Shown one piece after another: positions 28,121 through 33,442 of a stretch of DNA of 33,442 nt. Under the pieces are notes generated by a model. The model saw nothing but the letters and a program-made list of their open reading frames with translations, was not told where the DNA came from and made no database searches. Made by a program: the position numbers and the translations under genes. Origin of the DNA: Methanobacterium sp. (GTDB lineage Archaea; Methanobacteriota; Methanobacteria; Methanobacteriales; Methanobacteriaceae). The DNA is taken from contig PMGM01000045.1 of the NCBI GenBank assembly GCA_003158115.1, positions 1-33,442 of the forward strand. The letters run 5' to 3'. Each line of letters starts with the position of its first letter. Within the stretch, counting starts at the first letter, position 1.

Positions 28121-28975
28121 ATGAAATCTGTTGATCGATCTGAGTTCAATCAATATATTATGGACACAGCAAGGAATGTTATACAAGATTATCAGTTAAT
28201 ACAACCTCATGATAGGATAGCTGTAGGACTTTCAGGTGGAAAGGATAGTGTTTTAACTTTACATCTACTTGTCGAGTTAATGGAAGAATTTGATTTCGAA
28301 TTAATAGCTGTATCTATTGATGAAGGTGTTTCTGGATACAGAGATGAAGGTATAGATGCTGCAAGAATAAATGCTGCTAAACTTGGTATTGAACTTGTTG
28401 AGGGATCTTTTAAGAAAGAATACGGTTTCACATTAGACCAAGTATCGAACCTATACCAAAGTGCCTGCATACCTTGTGGTGTCTTTCGGAGACAGCTTTT
28501 AAACAAAATTTCTAGTGAATTATGTGTTGATAAACTTGCAACAGGACATAATCTTGATGATGAGATTCAATCTTTTCTAATGAGCTTTGCTAAGGCGGAT
28601 TTCAGAAGGTTCTCGAAATTTGGGCCGAAGTTAGACAGGATACATCCTAATTTAGTACCCCGTATAAAACCGTTATGGAAGCTTCCAGAGAAAGATGTGG
28701 GGATATGGGCTGTAATGAATAATGTAGATGTACATTTTGCAGAGTGCCCATACTCTCATACATCACTAAGGTCAAAAGTCAAGAATTATTTAAACCAGAA
28801 GGAGGGTAAGAGAAAGGGAACTAAATTATCAATTTTAGAATCCTTCTCTCAAACTTTCAAATTCGAAAGAAAAGAAATAATTATTGGACAGTGCAAACTT
28901 TGCAGCGAACCATCCTCCTTAAATATCTGCAAGGCATGTGAGATGGTTGAAGACATTAAAAATCGTATAAAATAA
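28121..28975 (+). CDS. tRNA 2-thiolation enzyme, NcsA/TtuA/Ctu1 family
   Basis: PP-loop ATPase that adenylates a tRNA uridine so that sulfur can be inserted (2-thiouridine, position 34 or 54). The 284 residues include the PP-loop SGGKDS (38-43), ATGHNLDDEIQSFL, and three core cysteines C116, C119 and C209 that hold a 4Fe-4S cluster in this family. A C-terminal zinc ribbon (C258, C261, C270, C273) is intact. The N-terminal zinc finger found in many relatives is absent: the protein begins MKSVDRSEFNQYIMDTARNV and there is an in-frame stop directly upstream (28112-28114). The start lies only 18 bp from the divergent MTH1187-like start. Confidence 0.88.
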   Translation: MKSVDRSEFNQYIMDTARNVIQDYQLIQPHDRIAVGLSGGKDSVLTLHLLVELMEEFDFELIAVSIDEGVSGYRDEGIDAARINAAKLGIELVEGSFKKEYGFTLDQVSNLYQSACIPCGVFRRQLLNKISSELCVDKLATGHNLDDEIQSFLMSFAKADFRRFSKFGPKLDRIHPNLVPRIKPLWKLPEKDVGIWAVMNNVDVHFAECPYSHTSLRSKVKNYLNQKEGKRKGTKLSILESFSQTFKFERKEIIIGQCKLCSEPSSLNICKACEMVEDIKNRIK

Positions 28976-29033
28976 TGAAATAATATCCATAAAATATAAA
29001 ATAATTAAAAATTTTGATTATGAAATTTTCGAT

Positions 29034-30623
29034 CTATTGGATGATGCGGGTTATGGTACCAACTCCTTTACTTCGACCTTCACGAAATATTAGTTTTTGT
29101 CCCTCTTTTATACTACATGGACGATATTTAAATTTCATTTTAATTTTTCCTGTGTCCCCTGCAGACATATATTCACTATCAATTGGTTCAAATGTCATTG
29201 TTTCAGCAATCGTTTCAATGTGGGCTATACATTCATATCCCTTTTTAATAGTTGTGGGATGTACAAGTATAGCTACTTCAGCCTCAAATTCTCGTACAGA
29301 AAGTGCAGGATATTCTGGACTGCAAAGTATCATGCCACGTCTAATTTCATCGATGTCCACTCCTGTTATGGAAATTCCAACGACCTCACCAGCTTCAGCA
29401 ATATCCTTCCTATAATGATGCATTTCCATGGATTTGGAACTGGTTTCAATGAATTCTCCAGTATTTGTAGGTCCTAAACGAAGTTTATCCCCCTTTTTAA
29501 CTTTACCCTGTCTAATTGTACCACTAACAACTGTTCCAACTCCTAATACTGTATATATTTTGTCGATATACATCATAAAAGGTTTTTTCAGTTCTTTGCC
29601 ATTGGATGGGATTTTAAGCTTCAAAAATAGTCTATCCAGTAGGTCTAGACCAACTCCAGTTACTGGAGAAACCTTAACAACTGGAACTATATGTTGATTC
29701 ATATGTTTCGTAACAAAATCAACATCATCAATCGATTTTATCATGTAAGGGATTCTTCCAACAAGTTTAAGCAGATCGAATATTTTCTTTTGTACTTCGA
29801 TGATCTTTTCAGATGTTACAACATCTATTTTTGTCATTGCAACTATCACTGGTAATTCCATTGCAAGAATGATTCCCAAATGTTCTTTAGTGATATGAGT
29901 TGGCCCTTGATCAGCTGCAATTGTAAGAAGACCATAATTAAGTTTTTGACCCACTATGCCCCTGATAGTTGTACGCAACCAAGGTTCATGTCCAACCGTA
30001 TCAACAAATGAAACTACCTTATCGCATTTTTCAACTAGTTTTGATTTTTCTTTCTTTTTTAATGGATTATCAACTCTCATAGTCTGATCATTGCAGAATC
30101 CATAAACAGCAAATGAAAGGTCGGCTGACAATCCTCTTTCTATCTCATGTTTTTGTACATCTAAAAATATTCTGCTCTGTCCTGATCCATTATCAAGTGT
30201 TCCTGTGGTTAATGTACCTACCAATGTGCTTTTACCATGATCAACATGTCCAGCAACTCCCACAAGTAAATGTTTCTTCTTGTTTTTCTGGTTTTTTCCT
30301 ATTTTTACCTTGGCAACATTTCCATGTCCTGCAGGGTGTTTTTCAATTTCAAGTATTTCAGCATTAATTTCCTGTGCAATACTCCTCAAAACAAAAATAG
30401 ATTCATCATATTCTGAATCTGGCAGTCCTATTAAATGTCCTTCATCATGAACGCCAATAAAATAAATAGCTTCTCCATCCCCTTTTTCCATTCTGTATTT
30501 CATTTGGGATGCAAGATGTTGTTTCCTGTCTTTTTTCAAATGATAATCTACATTAAGATTTTCTTTAAACTCTATATTCTTCCTTTCCCCATACTTCGTA
30601 ATATCATAGATACTATTTGTCAT
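29034..30623 (-). CDS. GTPBP1-like translational GTPase
   Basis: A 529-residue EF-Tu-type GTPase of the GTPBP1/archaeal GTP-binding group. The first ~110 residues are an extra domain starting [16 protein letters not shown], resembling an AlbA-like nucleic-acid module. Then come the G1 motif [16 protein letters not shown]3 [10 protein letters not shown]4 MTKID, and two beta-barrel domains ([19 protein letters not shown] and [20 protein letters not shown]). GTPBP1 proteins are linked to translation rescue and mRNA turnover; the archaeal role is not settled. ATG 30623 lacks a good ribosome binding site. A TTG at 30653 overlaps the stop of the upstream DUF1922 gene as TTGA and would add ten residues; both starts are possible. 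Confidence 0.88.
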   Translation of the reverse strand: MTNSIYDITKYGERKNIEFKENLNVDYHLKKDRKQHLASQMKYRMEKGDGEAIYFIGVHDEGHLIGLPDSEYDESIFVLRSIAQEINAEILEIEKHPAGHGNVAKVKIGKNQKNKKKHLLVGVAGHVDHGKSTLVGTLTTGTLDNGSGQSRIFLDVQKHEIERGLSADLSFAVYGFCNDQTMRVDNPLKKKEKSKLVEKCDKVVSFVDTVGHEPWLRTTIRGIVGQKLNYGLLTIAADQGPTHITKEHLGIILAMELPVIVAMTKIDVVTSEKIIEVQKKIFDLLKLVGRIPYMIKSIDDVDFVTKHMNQHIVPVVKVSPVTGVGLDLLDRLFLKLKIPSNGKELKKPFMMYIDKIYTVLGVGTVVSGTIRQGKVKKGDKLRLGPTNTGEFIETSSKSMEMHHYRKDIAEAGEVVGISITGVDIDEIRRGMILCSPEYPALSVREFEAEVAILVHPTTIKKGYECIAHIETIAETMTFEPIDSEYMSAGDTGKIKMKFKYRPCSIKEGQKLIFREGRSKGVGTITRIIQ

Positions 30624-30649
30624 GGTACCGTTTTTAAAATATAGTATGT

Positions 30650-30874
30650 TCAATGTTTATTAGGAACTTTATCTGCAGTTGTGAAGTAAGCACCACCATA
30701 TTTCTCTTCTTGAAGTTCTCTGACCATATCTGATGCTTGTACAGCTTCTTCTACAATGGCAAGGATACGTCTATCTTTAACTTTAATGGTTTTACCGCAT
30801 ACGCACTTTCTAGTGGCAACACCCTTTTTGGAGTACACAGCCCTTCCACAGTCGCATCTAAAAATCATGTACAT
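30650..30874 (-). CDS. DUF1922 small zinc-ribbon protein (MTH1184-like)
   Basis: 74 residues. [20 protein letters not shown] and [17 protein letters not shown] place two C-x-C-G pairs in the N-terminal half, a zinc-binding ribbon; the rest ([20 protein letters not shown]) is helical. This is the pattern of DUF1922, whose M. thermautotrophicus member MTH1184 has a solved structure and unknown function. AGAGTG precedes the ATG. It directly precedes the GTPBP1-like gene and is probably co-transcribed with it. Confidence 0.85.
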   Translation of the reverse strand: MYMIFRCDCGRAVYSKKGVATRKCVCGKTIKVKDRRILAIVEEAVQASDMVRELQEEKYGGAYFTTADKVPNKH

Positions 30875-31101
30875 TATTACACTCTCTTTCTTTACACCAT
30901 TAACTTTTATCTATTCATTTTCTGTTCTTGTAAATATAATATGTTATCCAATTGTTAGACACAAAAAAGTTTAATATAATATTCTTAGCAGTAGACATTC
31001 TATTCATTTAAATATTAAAAATAGAAGTTTTGATCATATGAAACATGATTATAAATTAAATTTAATAAGGTTTTAATTGGGATGATTTTATATTCATTAT
31101 C

Positions 31102-32255
31102 TCATAATCCAAAGATCTTGTAGAATAATGGAAATATTACTTTTGGTATTGTAAGGAAAAAAACCTATAGATGCGCCAATATCAGTACCTATAACAACTA
31201 TTAGTACTCTGAAAAGATTATTACCTAACAATTCCCTGAAGGTTTAGACTTTACTAACTTTTACAGCATCATCCATTGATACATGACGTAATTTGGCTTC
31301 AAATATTCCTGAAACCCATCCTGCCGCAAGAAGGTGGTGTAGTGTGGTTATAGGTGCTACTAAAAAAGCATTAAGGGCAGAATAAATCTTTGAACCGGAC
31401 AGTAATGATCCAGCAAATGCAAGACCACCAGTAAGTAATATGAATGTTGTAATGCTTGTTTCGATATTTATTCCTTTAATTATTGCCAATGCAAAAATAA
31501 TAACAAAAATGGTGAGTATTGAAAATATTACGAGTTTACATACTGGAATTTTTAATTTTTTTTGATATTAGTCCATCAATAGGAGGAATTTTCTCTGGAT
31601 GTTCCATGTAATCTGAGATACCATTTTTGTGTCCTGCTCCAACAACAACAACTACATTTTCAGCTTCTATATCTTGTAGCATATGTGCCATGTATGCATC
31701 TCTTTCTGTAACAAGAACATCGTATGCTTTAGGAGACATTTCCTTAAAATATTCCATAACTTCGTTTAAGGTGTCACCATCTTTAATACTCTCAACATCA
31801 TCTATTTCTTCACCGCTGAAAAACGATGTTATTATTCCCCAAACAAACTTGAGCTTTTCAGATATACTCATCTGGTTAATGGCCCTTTGTAGCGTTAAAC
31901 TAATATCTCTATCAATTAAAGCAACCTTAGCACCAATTTCTTCTGCTGTTTCTATGGCTGCAAGCATTTCTGAACCAGGTTTAACTCCTAAATCATCACC
32001 AATTCTTTTCTGAAGAAAAGAGAGGAACATACTAACTAGGAAAATGCCAAGTTTATCCCCCTTAATTACTTCCCTAATATTCACATCCTGTTTTTCTTCA
32101 CCATTTTTTTCAGCCATCATATTTTGATAACGGTTTATATCAAGTTCAACCGCTACAATATCGGGTTCATTTGTAATAATGGCTTCTTGAACCTCTTTAA
32201 TACTTTCTTTTGATACATGGGCTGTACCAATTATCTTTAAATTTTCTGGTGCCAT
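31102..32255 (-). pseudogene. TraB/PrgY family membrane protein gene, disrupted
   Basis: The first 239 codons (32255-31536) encode the TraB domain: [51 protein letters not shown] and [16 protein letters not shown]. Then an A8 run (31556-31563) puts the gene out of frame; one A fewer would continue as [18 protein letters not shown]. The membrane part with ALNAFLVAPITTLHHLLAAG and GWVSGIFEAKLRHVSMDD follows, is broken by TAA at 31244-31246, continues TFRELLGNNLFRVLIVVIGT, and needs one base removed from an A7/T7 run (31157-31163) to finish KVIFPLFYKIFGL at TGA 31102-31104. Three lesions suggest a pseudogene, though two are homopolymer errors of the kind sequencing makes. TraB proteins are found in archaea and bacteria (pheromone shutdown) with unclear function. 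Confidence 0.8.
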
Positions 32256-32377
32256 ATGATCCTCACAATTTATAATTTTGATTAAGATTTTAATATAATA
32301 TTTTTTTATAAGACTATTATGAAAAGAACAAATCTAGAATTAATTCTAAAATAATCATTAGTAATATTCATATATAA

Positions 32378-33055
32378 CTATTTTAATATTTTGATACCAT
32401 CAATACTTCCATTTTGATATACTGGAACAATGTCATATATGTTCCGTCTCATACAAAAATCAACATCATTTGAGAGTCCCAATTCAACAAGCCTGTGTGC
32501 AGATCTGGAGTTTATTATGGCATCATGTACCATATTATGGTTGCAAGAAGACATATGTGCTGCAAGGGCCATTTCATCTAGATTACAGTCAATTAAATTT
32601 CTTATTATCTCCCCAGCTCCTAAAAAATCTTCTATTGCAAACCTACCATCTACTCCCGCCATGACAATTTCAATGTGGTTATCTGCAATATCCATCGCTT
32701 TTTTGGCAACCGCATTAGCATTTACAAATGAACCTATAAGGACTTCTGCTTTCATACCCTCTAATATCCTGGTGCCATTGCTTGTGGTAATGACAAGAAC
32801 TTTTCCATTAAAATTAGAAATTTCAACTGGGGAATTTCCAACATCAAACCCTTCAATTGCTGCACCTCGACGTTCACCTGCCAAAACAGCATCATATTGG
32901 TCTGCAAGTTTTTCAGCTTCTCCAATACTTTTAATGGGTATTATCTGACTGAAATTTTCCATTGCAACGGTCATGGTGGTGCTGGCTCTGAGCACATCTA
33001 CCATTATTGCAACATCTTCAGAATATGATTTATCCAAGCTTAGTGAAACCTTCAT
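32378..33055 (-). CDS. comB: 2-phosphosulfolactate phosphatase
   Basis: ComB removes phosphate from (R)-2-phospho-3-sulfolactate, the second step of coenzyme M synthesis from phosphoenolpyruvate and sulfite. The 225-residue protein carries [56 protein letters not shown] and [20 protein letters not shown], the ComB/MJ1140 family blocks. ATG 33055 has GGTG six bases upstream; the frame reaches a TTG at 33067 but this overlaps the ribosome binding site. comC, comD and comE are about 23-25 kb away in the same window, so the pathway genes are dispersed. Confidence 0.94.
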   Translation of the reverse strand: MKVSLSLDKSYSEDVAIMVDVLRASTTMTVAMENFSQIIPIKSIGEAEKLADQYDAVLAGERRGAAIEGFDVGNSPVEISNFNGKVLVITTSNGTRILEGMKAEVLIGSFVNANAVAKKAMDIADNHIEIVMAGVDGRFAIEDFLGAGEIIRNLIDCNLDEMALAAHMSSCNHNMVHDAIINSRSAHRLVELGLSNDVDFCMRRNIYDIVPVYQNGSIDGIKILK

Positions 33056-33114
33056 AAACAACACCAAAAATAGAATTAAAGAAAAAGAAAAAAAGTCTTA
33101 AAATCCTTAGGAAT

Positions 33115-33318
33115 CTACTCAACCTTTTCAGCAAAGGCAAAACGTCTTCTTACAGATGTTATTTTGACTTTAACTTCATCTCCAACTTTTGTATCCGGTA
33201 CAAACACAACGAAACCTTCAACACGAGTTATGCCATCTCCTTCTTTACCTACATCTTCAATTTTTACTTCGTATTCTTCCCCTTCCTGAATGGGGGCTGT
33301 TTTTGGGCTTTGATCCAT
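33115..33318 (-). CDS. TRAM domain protein
   Basis: A small (67-73 residues) single-TRAM-domain protein: [55 protein letters not shown]. Free-standing TRAM proteins in methanogens bind RNA and act as chaperones; they are often abundant and cold-induced. The start is uncertain. ATG 33318 lies 19 bases after the AAGGAAG site, which is long; an in-frame TTG at 33327 fits better at about 10, and GTG 33336 is too close. comB follows at 60 bp on the same strand. Confidence 0.9.
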   Translation of the reverse strand: MDQSPKTAPIQEGEEYEVKIEDVGKEGDGITRVEGFVVFVPDTKVGDEVKVKITSVRRRFAFAEKVE

Positions 33319-33389
33319 TTTAAACAATATATTCACTTCCTTAAATGAACAAAAAACGGTTCTAGTGTTATTTTATTTGTTTAATTTAT

Positions 33390-33397
33390 TATATAAA
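33390..33397 (-). promoter_or_regulatory. TATA box for the TRAM gene (and comB)
   Basis: TTTATATA on the minus strand in AGATTTATATAATAAA, one of the cleanest TATA boxes in the window. Transcription would start near 33368, giving a leader of about 30-50 bases before the AAGGAAG site. comB, 60 bp downstream of the TRAM gene, may share the transcript. Confidence 0.55.
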
Positions 33398-33442
33398 TCT
33401 TTGTAGGATTGATAAATTGATGTTTTTTTTATTTGAAATATT

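Noticed and set aside
28103..28186. Longer form of the MTH1187-like protein starting at 28186
   Set aside because: The extra residues are the antisense of the tRNA-thiolation gene start and do not resemble the family; the shorter starts match the known N-terminus.
32430..32948. Plus-strand frame of 172 codons opposite comB
   Set aside because: Antisense shadow of comB without ribosome binding site or recognisable domain.

Overview
This window looks like chromosome of a hydrogenotrophic methanogen of the order Methanobacteriales (Methanobacterium or a close relative). The evidence is the AT-rich DNA, the archaeal TATA boxes, the GGTG/GGAGG ribosome binding sites, and the gene set: coenzyme M synthesis (comB, comC, comD, comE), F420 (cofG), archaeal pterin synthesis (mptA, mptD), archaeal purine synthesis (purP), a 20S proteasome beta subunit, an aCPSF1 ribonuclease, Hjc, Trm1, Taw2, and several small families typical of Methanobacteriales (MTH1187-like, DUF1922, DUF2100, UPF0248, TRAM). 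It is mostly housekeeping DNA. I see no prophage, CRISPR array or complete insertion sequence.

Layout. 1-2182: the tail of an AI-2E-type permease, hjc, a long intergenic stretch holding a possible 29-residue membrane peptide, and five minus-strand tRNA genes (His, Leu, Glu, CAT, Asn). 2183-7466 (plus): a BioB/HmdB-like radical SAM protein with an unusual CX4CX2C motif, gatB, a broken UPF0248 gene, a two-CBS protein with a ParB/SerK-like domain overlapping hisE, and an iron-sulfur aldo/keto reductase. 7537-15551 (minus): comE, comD, a ubiquitin-like sulfur-carrier candidate, comC, purM, aCPSF1, psmB, purP. 15721-16455 (plus): taw2, probably leaderless. 16543-20835 (minus): cofG, mptD, mptA, a DUF2100 protein and an Lrp-type regulator. 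20848-23910: a poor stretch with one decayed and two intact tandem DUF4013 membrane-protein genes. 24178-33336: trm1, a CPBP protease, a DegT-type aminotransferase, an MTH1187-like protein divergent from a tRNA-thiolation enzyme, a GTPBP1-like GTPase with DUF1922, a broken TraB gene, comB and a TRAM protein.

How the genes work together. comB, comC, comD and comE cover coenzyme M synthesis from phosphosulfolactate to sulfoacetaldehyde; comA is not in the window. mptA and mptD act in tetrahydromethanopterin synthesis, and cofG makes the F420 chromophore precursor. purM and purP serve purine synthesis. Many genes serve tRNA: five tRNA genes, gatB, taw2, trm1 and the ncsA-like gene.

The items most worth a second look are the CBS-ParB/SerK-like fusion, the CX4CX2C radical SAM protein, the ThiS-like gene between comC and comDE, the three broken genes (UPF0248, DUF4013, TraB), the two candidate tiny genes, and the recurring GGTG signal, which shifts several start codons (including to TTG) from the longest-ORF position. 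All calls come from reading the sequence; no database search was run.
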